A program made the translations under genes and the position numbers. The notes beneath the pieces are model-generated. The model had not been told where the DNA came from. It saw nothing but the letters and a program-made list of their open reading frames with translations, and did not search any database. From positions 71,560,095-71,624,094 of the forward strand of contig OY294044.1 of the NCBI GenBank assembly GCA_958510825.1: a DNA stretch of 64,000 nucleotides, read 5' to 3'. Of the stretch, positions 1 through 11,868 are shown one piece after another. Position 1 is the stretch's first letter; every line of letters begins with the position of its first letter. The stretch comes from Brachypterus glaber (Eukaryota > Arthropoda > Insecta > Coleoptera > Kateretidae).

Positions 1-645
1 ATTCTCATCCTTAAAGCCGAAAAAAAGTTAAATTTTCAGGGCTGTGTAATTAGCTAATTTTAATATCTGGCGACAGAATTATAGGGCTTTACTGATATTG
101 GATATTTTTTCTTAAAAAAAAATTAACATCAAATAAGATTTTGGCAAATATAATTTGCGTTGTTTGACTAAACTAAAATATACTCTAAAGTATGGTCATT
201 AAGCCGATTCTCCACCTGTTAAGACTGAAGACACAAAAATAACTTACAATATCGTAAAATACCAGTTTTCTTTTATTTATAGATTCATTATGCATTTGAG
301 AAGAGTTCTGCATAAAACAATTTCCTGTAATCGATAAATGATTCAATTTTCCCACCAATTGTCTATAAGAATTTGAAGAACTATAAAAGTGATCGATCGA
401 ACTAGTTTATTTTTGCTATAAAAGAGTTTATAAATGTTTTACATATTTAATTTGTAAAATATTTGTTAAATATATTTTTTATGTATATTTTTTATTTTTT
501 GGTATATTACCGACATGGCTTAATTATAAACGGCACTGGGCCAGCATTTTTTATTATTGGGTAAGTGCTGGGCCATTGTCATATTAACGCCGGGCCATTG
601 ATGTATACCAACGATGGCCCGAATCGGCAACTATGTAAATCGCCA

Positions 646-738
646 TTTCATAAGTTTTTAGCGCACGAGTATAAGTTTATAAAACAAGCCGCTTGCGGCG
701 AGTTTTCTAAAGTACTACTGCGCTAAAAACGTGTTATG
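646..738. repeat. foldback hairpin MITE, copy 1
   Basis: An imperfect palindrome. The left arm carries GTTTTTAGCGCACGAGTA, the GC-rich apex is AAGCCGCTTGCGGCGAG, and the right arm is the reverse complement, ending TGCGCTAAAAAC then GTTATG. Two further copies lie at 2037-2136 and 45197-45298 with the same arms and apex, which makes this a dispersed family. It has no coding capacity. Bases 540-640 just upstream hold short repeats of GGGCCA/TGGCCC type. Confidence 0.75.
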
Positions 739-739
739 G

Positions 740-1960
740 ACTATTACTGCGCAGTATTACATTAAAGCAATGTGGCATGGTCGGTAAAAAGACATGAAAA
801 AGGCACTCTTGTTATAATAGCGTAGGATAAATACATTTTTAGGTAAATTATGGTTTAAAAATTTTTTAAAGAATTTCTTTCTGTGTAAAATCTATCAATA
901 TAAAATGAACAAAAGCCTTTACGATAAAGATTAAACGAGTAAAATTCCAGCGAGTTTTCTAGTTAATTAAAGAAAACTCCCACCAAGTGAAGTGTTCAAA
1001 GAAAAAAGATCAATCACATGTGAAACGCAGCGGGGCATAATTTAAAAGTGCACCCGCACTAAATTTTCCTTCTTTATGGATAATTTTACACAAAGAAAAA
1101 TAAGTTAGTAATTTAAGTAAACATACTTCGGGTGACCACACCCGTTATTGAAATCGACAAACATTTTTTTTACGTATACTTTTGAATGCTTTTGTTTTTT
1201 GATGTTGACAGTACTTTTTTATTGTCACTGGGCTGTAGTAAACTAGCGCGTCGTAAAAAAATATTCAAAATCATTTAGAAATATGCTAATTACATACATA
1301 TGTAAAAGTTGGAAAATCAGTTATTGTTAGCTTCTACTAACTAAAAAGTTTGAAACACCACATTACCGTCCCTTGGTCGGGAACTGTCTTATGACTAACT
1401 TCACTACACTTTAGATATGTCAAAAACTTAAATGTATTAAAATTTTATGGAAAAAATAGTTACTTATTTTTTTAAAATAACATCAGATACACATTTAAAT
1501 TGCATTATTTTCGTATTTATAAAATATATTAAATTTACAACCAATTTAACCGTCATTTCTAAAAGTCACTGATAAGTACTGCCACTGCAGGTAATTTGGA
1601 CTTTTTTATTATTTATGTCAAATGAATATTTATATTCAATTTATTTATATGTTTTAAAATTGTTAAGATTAAATAAAAGTTATTTTTTATTTTATTTTCG
1701 TGGAGATCGTCACATATACATGCATTGATAAGCAAAAATGTGTAACTAACTTACCAGTGTTTATAAATTTAAAGTCTAGTCGTGGAACATAAACTATACA
1801 ATTTTTAATAAATAGGTCTAAATTGTAATTAAAATAGTGTACAAACCTAGGAGCAAAATTTAATTTTTCCTTCGGGAATTATCTGACCGGGGGGCTGACG
1901 CCCCTTGGTCAGCTAACCTTCCCTCAGGAAATGAAACATTTTCCACCTTAGTATGTAATA
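740..1960. other. gene-free AT-rich stretch
   Basis: No open frame of note on either strand. The only structure seen is a GC-richer hairpin around 1870-1930 (TTCCTTCGGGAA-like arm, CTGACCGGGGGGCTGACG in the middle, CCTTCCCTCAGGAA on the far side). Otherwise nothing recognisable. Confidence 0.5.
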
Positions 1961-1963
1961 TAC

Positions 1964-2212
1964 TATTATTTTCGATGAAGCTGAAGTTTTTAACGTTTTT
2001 TTTGCAACGAAAACCAATAGAATATTAAATTACTAGTTTCATAACATACGTTTTTAGCGCACGAGTAAAAGTTTAGAAAACAAGCCGCTTGCGGCGAGTT
2101 TTCTAAAGTACTAGTGCGCTAAAAACCTGTTATGAAATAACTGCTGTAATATACTATTTGAATTTTCGTTACAAAAAAACGTTGCAAACTTCAGCTTCAT
2201 TATTCTCGTAAG
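1964..2212. repeat. foldback hairpin MITE, copy 2 (long form)
   Basis: The palindromic core at 2037-2136 matches copies 1 and 3. It sits in the centre of a wider inverted repeat: TGAAGCTGAAGTTT on the left at about 1977 reappears as its reverse complement at about 2190, with similar AACG-rich runs inside. The whole 250 bp could fold into one long stem. The flank TACTAGTTTCATAACATACG is shared with copy 3, so the element is longer than the core. Confidence 0.7.
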
Positions 2213-2400
2213 CCGCAAACTAATGTCAAACAATACTCTTTTTGTAACCTTAGATATAGAATAGCTATCATGAATAATCTTTATCCGTCTATTTGTCTGT
2301 TCGTAAACCTTAAAACTTTTAAATGGAATATTAAAAAAAAACACATAACAGTACTTTAAATTTACTACAAGGATTCAAGCTCGCGTGGCAATGATAAAAC

Positions 2401-2668
2401 AGCCACACAAAAAAAGCTCAGGATTTTTGTCGGATACTATTGTATTTGTATGTATTTTTAGGCGCTGAGTCCGAATTTGAGGTCAAAATAGCACCTCATG
2501 TGATTATTTTTGGAGATAACCTAAAAAAATATTTTCGAGTATAAAAATACCACTTATTGAGGTTATGACCAAAATTTACCAGATAAGGTGCTATTTTGAA
2601 CTCAAATTCTGGGTCAGGAATAGGAATACAATGGTCTTCGAAAAAGTTCTTGACTTTTTTGTGTGTAA
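2401..2668. repeat. TIR hairpin element, AGCCACACAAAAAAAG ends
   Basis: Starts AGCCACACAAAAAAAG and ends with a near reverse complement (CTTTTTTGTGTGTA). Inner arms GAGTCCGAATTTGAGGTC and GAACTCAAATTCTGGGTC also pair. A close relative forms the centre of the foldback at 56091-57569. The left boundary of the 1600-bp duplication (2451) cuts through this element, so the second copy at 4051 lacks the left end. Confidence 0.65.
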
Positions 2669-4050
2669 TTTTGGAATAGTAGTTTTTCTTTATGCAACGT
2701 ACTAAAAAACCAATTTTATGATTATTTCTGGAAAAAACCGGATAAGCCGGTCATCTGGTAAACTATAAGCTGAAATTTTGCTCAAAGAAACAATATTAAC
2801 TACATTAATTTGAATTAAAAAATTTGCTGTACAATTTTCTCTGTGTGCAGCACTGTATTTTTCCGTTCTTTATGCAGGGTTTTAGAATTATGGCATACTT
2901 TGCCAGCATACTTTAAGAGTGTGCCTCTTTTATATAAAAACTTCATTGATAAAAGCTTCGCCTACGATATTATGTAATTGTGTATAATGCACTTCAAAGG
3001 AAAAACTATTTTCCTTAGTTAGATGTGCATTTTTTATACAACACAAACCCTTATACATTTTAAAAATATTCTTGCATAAAAAAATACTAAAAGTATAATA
3101 ATATTGCATGTTTTATTCATAAAAATTAAATATTATTATTTAGTAAGAAGTTGGAGGATGCTTTATTTTATTCAAAATTGTTTTTCCATTCCTACTTTTA
3201 AAAAGTTGTTTAAATAGATAAAGTTAAGCGTCCCCGCTAATGGGATGGTAGAAGAATCATTTACAAAATAGGAAATATAATCATACGTTGATAGAAAATC
3301 CCTTATGTAACTATAAAGGCCTATATACGGTGTTTTTGCAAAAGTTTCAACAATTTTAACATAAAAAATATAAAAAAAAGTTCCCATAAACATAAACATT
3401 CCCCCTTTCGTCTAAGACTTTCTTTCATGCGGAGAACTATACTTATAATTTACATTTAAATACACTGCCCAGTAAAAGAGATTTCCCATTTTAAACCTCC
3501 GCGCGTAAAATAGATTTTTTATTATTAGATTTACTTTTAGCAACCTTAAAAATATAACAGTTTTCACGAAAACTACCCCCCGCCTCTTAAGGGTGCAGTT
3601 AGAACTTTTTTATTATCTTTTTTTTATAATCAGATTCACTTTCAGCAACATCAAAAACCCCAATATACCAATTTTCTTAAAAACTACCCCCCACCCCTCA
3701 GGGGCGGATTTAGAATTTTTTTGTTATAAGATTCACTTTCAGCAACCTCGAAAACCCCAATATACTAGTTTTCACGAAAACTACCCCCACCCCTCAGGGG
3801 GTGAAATTAGAAAAAAAATATTCAGATTCATATTCGTCAACCCCAAAACCCCTATATACCAATTTTGACGAAAATATTGAAAATGTTTAAAAATATTTAC
3901 CCCCTAATCCCTCTTGGGTGGAGTTAGAAAAATTTTATTATCAGATTCAATTTCAGCAACCTGAAAAACCCCTATAAAGCAATTTTTAAATTAAAAAAAA
4001 TATATATATGTATATATATATATATAGATATAAATATATATATTACCCCA
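2451..4050. repeat. 1600-bp tandem duplication, unit 1
   Basis: This unit is repeated immediately downstream (4051-5650) with exactly 1600-bp spacing. By eye the only difference is in the GATAAGCCGGTCATC stretch near 2750 (G, against T in unit 2). It contains most of the hairpin element at 2401-2668, a 500-bp unique-looking part, the element starting CTGCCCAGTAAAAGAG at 3465, its minisatellite, and a TA-rich tail. No gene is seen; the 75- and 91-residue frames in both units are AT-rich or minisatellite translations. Confidence 0.9.
3465..4050 (+). repeat. minisatellite-bearing element, copy 1 (3' truncated)
   Basis: Begins CTGCCCAGTAAAAGAG, then ATTTCCCATTTTAAAC, then about four diverged 95-120-bp units. 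Each unit contains a CAGATTCACTTTCAGCAACC-like box, AAAACCCCAATATACCA, CGAAAACTACCCCC and a CCCCTCAGGGGG hairpin. A TA-rich run closes it. Copies: 5065 onward (+), 6370-6813 (-) and 6900-7908 (-). No transposase is visible, so this is a non-autonomous element of unknown class. Confidence 0.7.
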
Positions 4051-5650
4051 TGTATTTTTAGGCGCTGAGTCCGAATTTGAGGTCAAAATAGCACCTCATG
4101 TGATTATTTTTGGAGATAACCTAAAAAAATATTTTCGAGTATAAAAATACCACTTATTGAGGTTATGACCAAAATTTACCAGATAAGGTGCTATTTTGAA
4201 CTCAAATTCTGGGTCAGGAATAGGAATACAATGGTCTTCGAAAAAGTTCTTGACTTTTTTGTGTGTAATTTTGGAATAGTAGTTTTTCTTTATGCAACGT
4301 ACTAAAAAACCAATTTTATGATTATTTCTGGAAAAAACCGGATAAGCCGTTCATCTGGTAAACTATAAGCTGAAATTTTGCTCAAAGAAACAATATTAAC
4401 TACATTAATTTGAATTAAAAAATTTGCTGTACAATTTTCTCTGTGTGCAGCACTGTATTTTTCCGTTCTTTATGCAGGGTTTTAGAATTATGGCATACTT
4501 TGCCAGCATACTTTAAGAGTGTGCCTCTTTTATATAAAAACTTCATTGATAAAAGCTTCGCCTACGATATTATGTAATTGTGTATAATGCACTTCAAAGG
4601 AAAAACTATTTTCCTTAGTTAGATGTGCATTTTTTATACAACACAAACCCTTATACATTTTAAAAATATTCTTGCATAAAAAAATACTAAAAGTATAATA
4701 ATATTGCATGTTTTATTCATAAAAATTAAATATTATTATTTAGTAAGAAGTTGGAGGATGCTTTATTTTATTCAAAATTGTTTTTCCATTCCTACTTTTA
4801 AAAAGTTGTTTAAATAGATAAAGTTAAGCGTCCCCGCTAATGGGATGGTAGAAGAATCATTTACAAAATAGGAAATATAATCATACGTTGATAGAAAATC
4901 CCTTATGTAACTATAAAGGCCTATATACGGTGTTTTTGCAAAAGTTTCAACAATTTTAACATAAAAAATATAAAAAAAAGTTCCCATAAACATAAACATT
5001 CCCCCTTTCGTCTAAGACTTTCTTTCATGCGGAGAACTATACTTATAATTTACATTTAAATACACTGCCCAGTAAAAGAGATTTCCCATTTTAAACCTCC
5101 GCGCGTAAAATAGATTTTTTATTATTAGATTTACTTTTAGCAACCTTAAAAATATAACAGTTTTCACGAAAACTACCCCCCGCCTCTTAAGGGTGCAGTT
5201 AGAACTTTTTTATTATCTTTTTTTTATAATCAGATTCACTTTCAGCAACATCAAAAACCCCAATATACCAATTTTCTTAAAAACTACCCCCCACCCCTCA
5301 GGGGCGGATTTAGAATTTTTTTGTTATAAGATTCACTTTCAGCAACCTCGAAAACCCCAATATACTAGTTTTCACGAAAACTACCCCCACCCCTCAGGGG
5401 GTGAAATTAGAAAAAAAATATTCAGATTCATATTCGTCAACCCCAAAACCCCTATATACCAATTTTGACGAAAATATTGAAAATGTTTAAAAATATTTAC
5501 CCCCTAATCCCTCTTGGGTGGAGTTAGAAAAATTTTATTATCAGATTCAATTTCAGCAACCTGAAAAACCCCTATAAAGCAATTTTTAAATTAAAAAAAA
5601 TATATATATGTATATATATATATATAGATATAAATATATATATTACCCCA
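4051..5650. repeat. 1600-bp tandem duplication, unit 2
   Basis: Second unit of the direct duplication, nearly identical to 2451-4050. It ends at the same TATTACCCCA as unit 1. Only here does the sequence continue into TTGCCCCCCTTGCCGCACCCC, the natural continuation of the minisatellite element, so unit 2 keeps the original right flank and unit 1 keeps the original left flank. The near identity means either a very recent duplication or an assembly artefact. Confidence 0.9.
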
Positions 5651-6000
5651 TTGCCCCCCTTGCCGCACCCCAATGTTCACCAAAAACAATCCCGAGCTAG
5701 AACTTTTGGTAACATACCCGTATGTCAAATTTCAAGTTTCTAGCTTAAAGCGTTCTTAAGTTATCGTGCCCACAAGATTTCCCGGACAGACCAATCGACC
5801 GATCAACCGACCCACCGACGGACCGGTCGTGGCCTAGCGACAATTTTTTTTTTGCTTGAAATTGATTTATATTGACATAAAACGCAAAAATACGCAAAAA
5901 AAAATTGAAAATTTTTGCACGAATACAAAGCTTTCCGAAATGTTGAAAATTTTCAAAATGCGAAAGCAAAAACGAAAACAAAAATTAAATATTTTTTAAA
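5065..6000 (+). repeat. minisatellite-bearing element, copy 2
   Basis: Same start and array as copy 1, but it continues past the TA tract into a GC-richer part. That part has CGTTCTTAAGTTATCGTG and a pyrimidine/purine-biased run of GACC/GACG repeats (5780-5825), then an A/T-rich tail. The same tail occurs in reverse at 6900-7180, and a diverged version at 33900-34150 (GTACTTGAGTTATCGTGG). The shared tail defines the 3' half of the family. Confidence 0.65.
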
Positions 6001-6369
6001 AAGTTGTTACAAAGTTATATAAAACTATATAAACAAATTTATAAACTAAAACATAAAAAACTTACCATTATGTGAAGACTTTTGAACCAAACACTTATTT
6101 GTTAAGATTGTATAGTTATTTATATATTATATATTATGTTTATAAACAATATATTTTAATACAATTAATGTTTAAAAATATAAACACATAAAACAAAGAG
6201 CGAAACTACCCCGAGAACGCACCTACCGTATGACACAAAAACGCGTGACTGACATATCTTGATACGAAGCCTGCTAAAAACTGTGAATTTTTTTTTATCG
6301 CACATTTTATGCATTTTTTGATCAGTTGAGTGCTTCCACGTAAAAACACACTTAGGCTGACCGTTTTGC

Positions 6370-6813
6370 TTTTCCATTTTGAAAATTTTCAAAATTTCGG
6401 AAAGCTTTGTATTTGTTTTTTGGTCAAAATTGGTATATAGGGGTTTTTGTAGTTGGCGAATCTGATAATATTTTTTTTCTAATTTCACCCCCTGAGGGTG
6501 GGGGGTAGTTTTAGTGAAAACTGCTATATTGGGGTTTTCGAGGTTGCTGAAAGTGAATCTAATAATAAAAAAATTCTAAATCCACCCCCTGAGGGGTGGG
6601 GGGTAGTTTGTGTGAAAATTGGTGTATTGGGGTTTTTAATGTTGCTAAAAGAGAATCTGATAATAAAAAAGTTCTATCTGCATCCCCTAAGAGGCGGGGA
6701 TTAGTTTTCGTAAAAATTGGTATATTTTTAAGGTTGCTAAAAGTAAACCTAATAATAAAAAGTCAATTTTACGCGAGTAGGTTTAAATTGGGAAAGCTCT
6801 TTTACTGGGCAGT
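6370..6813 (-). repeat. minisatellite-bearing element, copy 3 (inverted, partial)
   Basis: Read on the - strand it starts at 6813 with CTGCCCAGTAAAAGAG and runs through three to four units of the roughly 110-bp minisatellite. It then joins a GAAAATTTTGAAAATTTTC-like tail. It lacks the long middle section of copies 2 and 4. The frames that open here and at 7416-7779 are repeat translations. Confidence 0.6.
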
Positions 6814-6899
6814 ATATTTTATACACAATGTATTATTTGGTTAACATGCCAGCAGCAGTGTTTTTCTTTCCTATTTATAATTTTAAAATTTCGGAAAGT

Positions 6900-7908
6900 T
6901 TGAATTCATGCAATAATTTTTCGTTTTTCTTTCCCATTTTCAAAATTTTCAAAATTTCGTAGACTTGTATTGATGCAAAATTTTCAAAAATTTTTTTTGC
7001 GTATTTTTGCGTTTTATGACGTTTTATGTCGATATAAATCAATTTCAAGCAAAAAAAAAATTGTTGGTCGATCGGTCAATCGGTCTTGTGGGCACGATAA
7101 CTTAGGAACGCTTTAAGCTAGAGACTTGAAATTTGGCATACAGGTACCAAAAGTTTTAGCTCTGGATTGTTTTTAGTGAACATATGGTGCAGCAAGGGGA
7201 AAAATACATTTTTTTAGAAAACTTTTAAAATTGCTATATAGGGGTTTTTGAGGTTTTTGAAATTGAATCTGATAATAAAAATTTTCTAACTCCACCTCCG
7301 TGGGGGTAAGGGGGTAAATATTTTTAAATATTTTTAATATTTTCGTCAGAATTGGTATTGGTTTTTGGGGTTGACGAATATGAATCCGCTAATAACTTTT
7401 TTCTAATTTCACCCCATGAGGGGTGGGGGTGGTTTTCGTGAAATCTGGTATATTAGAGTTTTTGAGGTTGCTGAAAGTGAATCTGATAATAAAAAAAGTT
7501 CTAACTATCACCCCAAAGGAACAGGGGTAGTTTTCGTGAAAATTGGTATATTGGGGTTTTTCAGGTTTCTGAAAGTGAATCTGATAATAAAAAAATTCTT
7601 ACTCTTAGTTTTTTTGAAAATTTATATATTAGGGTTTTTGAGGTTGCTAAAACTGAATCATAATAATTTTTTTCTAATTTCACCCCCTGAGGGGTGGGGG
7701 TACTTTTTGTGAAAATTGGTATATTGAGATTTTTAGGTTGCTGAAAGAGAATCTGATAATAAAAAAGTTCTAGCTCCACCCCCTAGGAGGCGGGGGATTG
7801 TGCTCGTGAAACGTGGTATATTTTTAAGTTTGCTAAAAACAAATCTACTAAAAAAAACCATTTTACGCGTGAAGGTGTAAAATGGGAAATCTCTTTTACT
7901 GGGCAGTA
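6900..7908 (-). repeat. minisatellite-bearing element, copy 4 (inverted)
   Basis: Reverse orientation of copy 2: the CTGCCCAGTAAAAGAG end is at about 7908, the minisatellite at 7235-7800, and the AAGTTATCGTGCCCACAAG box plus GACC-rich run at 7060-7110. With copy 2 it forms a convergent pair around 6000-6900. Confidence 0.65.
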
Positions 7909-7909
7909 T

Positions 7910-9838
7910 ATTAATGTTTTGGTTTAGCTGAAGCTTCCCTAAAAAACTGGAAATAAATAAATATTTCTACAAAAATAAATATTAGACTAGTTAACATGCA
8001 ATAACCTGGTCTGGTCCCTTCAACTGATAAGCGGCCGGGTCCGATTAAACTCAAAACCTTTTTACATCATAGAAAACCCCACTAATATTTAAGTAAAAAT
8101 TAAACCCAGTTCATTTTAAGAAAGTTGGAGTAAGCCCTAAATAGAAAAACTTACGAAGACTTTTAAACAATTTAATTTTAATATTTAAATTATAAATTTA
8201 ATTAAAAAAGGATTATAAAAATCTTCAAGTATAAAGTTGTATCTGTGAAAAATGAGGCAAAATATTTTCTTGGAAAAGGTAAACAAATCTTTCAAGGCCT
8301 TGGTTACGTATAATGCTTCGTATTTCATGGTATACTCCTTACAGTGAAAAGTAGTTATTGGTTGCTTTTTCAAGTGGCGCCCCTTATAATATTTTTCTTT
8401 TTATATCCTATGAGCATATGAATACAGTGTAAAATTTTCTAAATAAATTAATTCCAAAAACCAAAAAAAATATTTTTTAGACAACAAGTCGATTTGTTTT
8501 GATTTTGCTCATGTTATGAGTGGCATCATAACCTTCTTCTTCTTCTTATTTTTATTCTTCTTTAAAATGACCTTTTGGACACTAAAGTGATTTAATGATC
8601 TTGAATTCTCGTTCTTTTTGACTAGGTACATGTATTAGTGACTTGAAGTAAGTCTCTTTAATCGTTTCAAATAAATATAATTTCTTCTTAAGTAACCTCA
8701 AAAAAAAAAAAACGTGGATTACCCTATTCCGAGTTTATCCACGAAAGTACAACACAACCATCAAATATTCAATTGTAAAATCAATTTAAATATGACGAAC
8801 GGTTTCGCAGTATTAATATTTTCTTGACAAACACTTTTTACATAAAATAGTCAGGCTGCTACCAACGCCGTTAAACGAATTATAAATCACGCTGCAGAAA
8901 TTTTGCCGGTTGCACGAGAGGAACGCAACTCTCATCATAACCTTCTGCTGTCAAGATACTCCATGTTTAGAAGTTTAAATAGGACTATATGTCAAGTGAT
9001 TCAGGTTTTAACAGTTTTTTGTAATTGATCAGCGGTTCTTGTAATTGGCCAGCGGTTATTCGATATTTATTTGTTTCAGACTGATATCTTAATGAACTTC
9101 AGCTTATTATTATTATTATTAAAAAAAAATGTATATTTATATTCACATTTACTTGTATTTGTATCTTTTATCTCATCATCACAATGTACTTAAACATTTT
9201 GTATCATTCTGTGTGCTAATAAAGAATTATTATTATATTATAATTATTATTATAGCTATCTTGTAGAACCATATTTGGCCCATATCCACCGTGTTTGTGG
9301 TCTTATAGCATATAATAAAGGGGATAATTCTACATCCCCATTCAACAGTCTAACTTCAGAGGGTCGTAGCTCCCTTAGGGGTTATTTCCGAACATTTGTT
9401 TCTAGTTATTTTTTGATGCTTTGTGGTCTTTCAATTTAATATAATTCAATTTAATTCTTTTCATCAAAAATTCTTTGATTTTCGTATTAAAAAAAAAAAC
9501 TTAATTAAACAATCGTAAAAATATGAATACAAATAGGAACTGTCACATAATAAATACTCTTCCCTAGAGCAGTGAAGAGTATAAAGAAGTTGTTTAACTT
9601 TTGAACAACTTACTCATAAACTTAGCTTTTTTGTATAATTCTTTAATTAATTTTAACTTTTTTTGGTGTTTTAATTATAGCCAAAAAGCTTTCAATAAAC
9701 TTTATTGATAACATTCGATGCTTAAAATTTTGATGAAAGAGACGAATCTAAATTTGTTGAACCGATGTTGCCAGCTAGTTATTTAACATATAAAATAGCT
9801 TCTATCATAAAGCAATCCATTACTAGGTATACAATGCC
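7910..9838. other. gene-free stretch with repeat scraps
   Basis: No supported gene. There is a TTC-rich run at 8530-8570. Bases 8757-8850 match 35075-35165 (shared ATTGTAAAATCAATTT and ACGGTTTC...AGTATTAATATTTTC), so this is a dispersed repeat. TTATTA runs flank GTGTGCTAATAAAGAATTAT at 9205-9240, which resembles the 3' tail of a LINE, but no coding part is left. Bases 9330-9400 hold a scrap of the CACCCTGTATA family seen at 40652, 42390 and 50588. Confidence 0.4.
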
Positions 9839-10031
9839 ATTATAAAGTGCCGGACAGTTTAAAAAGAAAATACTCTTCGTTTGAAGCCACGCCTGTTAGA
9901 GTTGTGCGCGAAAAGGCCATGTGATTGCTATGTACAACACCTCGGTGGCCAGTGAAACGCACACAGCTTTCTTGCATTTTACTCATCGCTAATGCCAGTT
10001 TTGCATTAAAAAGTGTTCGGCACTTTATAAT
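9839..10031. mobile_element. 193-bp MITE with ATTATAAAGTGCCG ends
   Basis: Left end ATTATAAAGTGCCGGACA; right end is the reverse complement, TGTTCGGCACTTTATAAT. The interior has a GC content above its surroundings. Both strands stay open across it (68 residues on -, 67 on +), a by-product of the short length. Superfamily not assigned; no clear target duplication. Confidence 0.6.
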
Positions 10032-10198
10032 CGCAAGGTATATCAATAATTCTCGAGTTGGGAAGATCTACTGTCCAGTTGGGAAAATGAGTGGCAAATT
10101 TCGGAAATTTAGTGGTAATTTTCGGTAAATTGGTAGAAAGTTGAAAAAATTGAAGTAATGAGTTGGGTATATTTGAGTTAATAAAAGTTGGGAATTTT

Positions 10199-10510
10199 AG
10201 GCACCAAGTTTTGGTAGAAGGTGTCAGTGGTATTTTTTTGGACATCAATCTGTTTTTGTAGGGGCTCCAAGTTTGGTAGAAACCTAGGGACAAAGCTTTA
10301 TTTCTTGAGGGTATTTTTTGGGTGCTAAGTTTGGTAGAAACCGTCAGGGACAAAGCTTTTCTTTTTCTTGAGGGTATTCTTTGGGCTCCAATTTCTTTGT
10401 AGGGGCGCCAAGTTTGAGGGTATTTTTGGGGCGCCAATTGTAGGGGCTCCAAGTTTTGTTTTGGTAGAAACCGTCAGGGACAAAGTTGTTTTGAGGGTTT
10501 TGAGGACCTG
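10199..10510. repeat. roughly 60-bp minisatellite
   Basis: Diverged tandem units containing CTCCAAGTTTGGTAGAAACC, GTCAGGGACAAAGCTTT and CTTGAGGGTATTTTTTGG. Starts of units are visible near 10199, 10261, 10320 and 10440, with a scrambled unit at 10382-10435. The 148-residue - strand frame across it reflects the repeat and is not proposed as a gene. Confidence 0.7.
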
Positions 10511-11425
10511 TTTTTTTTCTCAATCAGAAGTTAAGAAGTTTTTCTCCTAAAAAACGCCCCGCTACCAAGAATTTTCTTATGTTAGAAGTTGTTTGACTGG
10601 ACATAAAGAACACATATACAAAGTCTCAACGCTGAGGTAATAAAAAAACTACTGGGCTCCCGGACTAGTAGTTCCATAGATTAAAACAATATCCTTTCTA
10701 GTGCAAACATATAGTAACTAAAGTAGAGAACTAAGTAAATATTTAAATAGCACATTATTTACCCTACAAATAAAATGTTTTACTCTACTGGTATAATTCA
10801 TATATGATTTCTTCCTAAATTTTTCCATACCTAAAAAAAAAGGCCCTTTTTGGTGAAAATACACATTTCTTTCCTTTATATAAATATATTAGGGTGATTG
10901 TGTCAGAATTTAAAATTCATTATTTGCTTAGGGCTTTATTCATACTTTTATTCAATTTAAATAAACGCTTATATAAATGAATAAAATAGATTAACTGCTG
11001 AAAATGTAAAATTAAATTTTCACAAAATGTTGAATTTAAAGTCTATTTATACTTAAAAGTACCATTATAATAAAGTGCTTTACTAGTTTCTTACATTTCC
11101 CCTTAATTTTGCCGGAAAAAAGTGAAAATTACGAAAGGACGGAAATTCTACATCACACGTAACTGGAATTAATTAAACTTTTATAAAGTTTGGAATACTT
11201 CAAATGTCTACATTAAGTTTTTATTCTGCGCTAAATATACCTCAAAGTTTCCTTTAAAACTAAAAATAAAAAGGATACACCCGAGACAGTATATAAATTT
11301 TCTACAAACCTACACAGAGAAAATTTTATGGCATATAATATTATGCATTTTAGATTTTAAGCTTTCACGGCCACTAAGATGTAAAGAACTTTCACTTTAG
11401 ACCGTATTGATGGATTTTTACTTTC
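10511..11425. other. gene-free AT-rich stretch
   Basis: No open frame or repeat family that I could recognise. The right end (from about 11350) grades into the 3' region of the Penelope-like fragment on the - strand. Confidence 0.4.
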
Positions 11426-11463
11426 CGACGTTTCGTCTCTTAATTCTAGACACATTTTCAGGG
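11426..11463 (-). ncRNA. degenerate hammerhead-like motif in Penelope 3' region
   Basis: On the - strand the sequence reads CTGAAAATG, then a stem GTCT...AGAC, then GAAACGTC. A hammerhead core is CUGANGA, stem II, GAAA, with a GUC cleavage site. Penelope-like elements are known to carry such motifs. Here the conserved G of CUGANGA is A, so activity is unlikely. The position, just 3' of the endonuclease remnant on the same strand, fits the family. Confidence 0.4.
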
Positions 11464-11523
11464 TTTAATCTGAAACTGAGTTTCGAATCACTTGTGTCTC
11501 AATTTATGCCGAGTTGTGGTTAT

Positions 11524-11855
11524 TCACCCGTGCCTATCAATATTTTCCATATTGCAGGTAAATGGTGACCAGTGTCTAGTGTCTCGATTAAAGTTATTAG
11601 GATGTTTGAAGATTTCTATCGATTCCAAACGAAGAAAGCTTCGAATTGTTCTGGACTCTGTTAATACTTGCTTTGTTTTGGACAAATTGATTTTGTGACC
11701 TGTTTCATGTAACATGTACGGCTACTGCCGATAAGGGAATTTGTTTCTTTCTTATATAGCGCTCATGCTCTTTAAGTCTGGTAGAAATGTTTCTCTTAGT
11801 TTCACCTATGTAAACTGTACCACAGGAGCAGGGTATTTTACGTACGCCTTCCGAA
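11524..11855 (-). pseudogene. Penelope-like element GIY-YIG endonuclease remnant
   Basis: The - strand frame from about 11855 reads KIPCSCGTVYIGETKRN then STRLKEHERYIRKK, matching the C-terminal GIY-YIG-type endonuclease of Penelope-like retroelements (CxCG, VYIGET, RLKEH). After about 11712 the frame shifts by one base and continues with TGHKINLSKTKQVL and IEIFKHPNNFNRDTRHW, also typical of this family's C-terminus. The shift and lack of an upstream domain show that it is dead. It lies head-to-head with a reverse-transcriptase piece of the same family at 11869-12057, so the copy is internally inverted. Confidence 0.8.
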
Positions 11856-11868
11856 CTCAGGCGCCGCA

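Noticed and set aside
3593..3868. 91-residue frame, duplicated at 5193-5468
   Set aside because: It follows the minisatellite unit; the repeated IPIFLKTTPHPSG-like segments are the repeat read in frame.
10006..10452. 148-residue - strand frame
   Set aside because: Covers the CTCCAAGTTTGGTAGAAACC minisatellite and the MITE end; no domain.
11492..11698. 68-residue + strand frame
   Set aside because: Antisense shadow of the Penelope endonuclease remnant.
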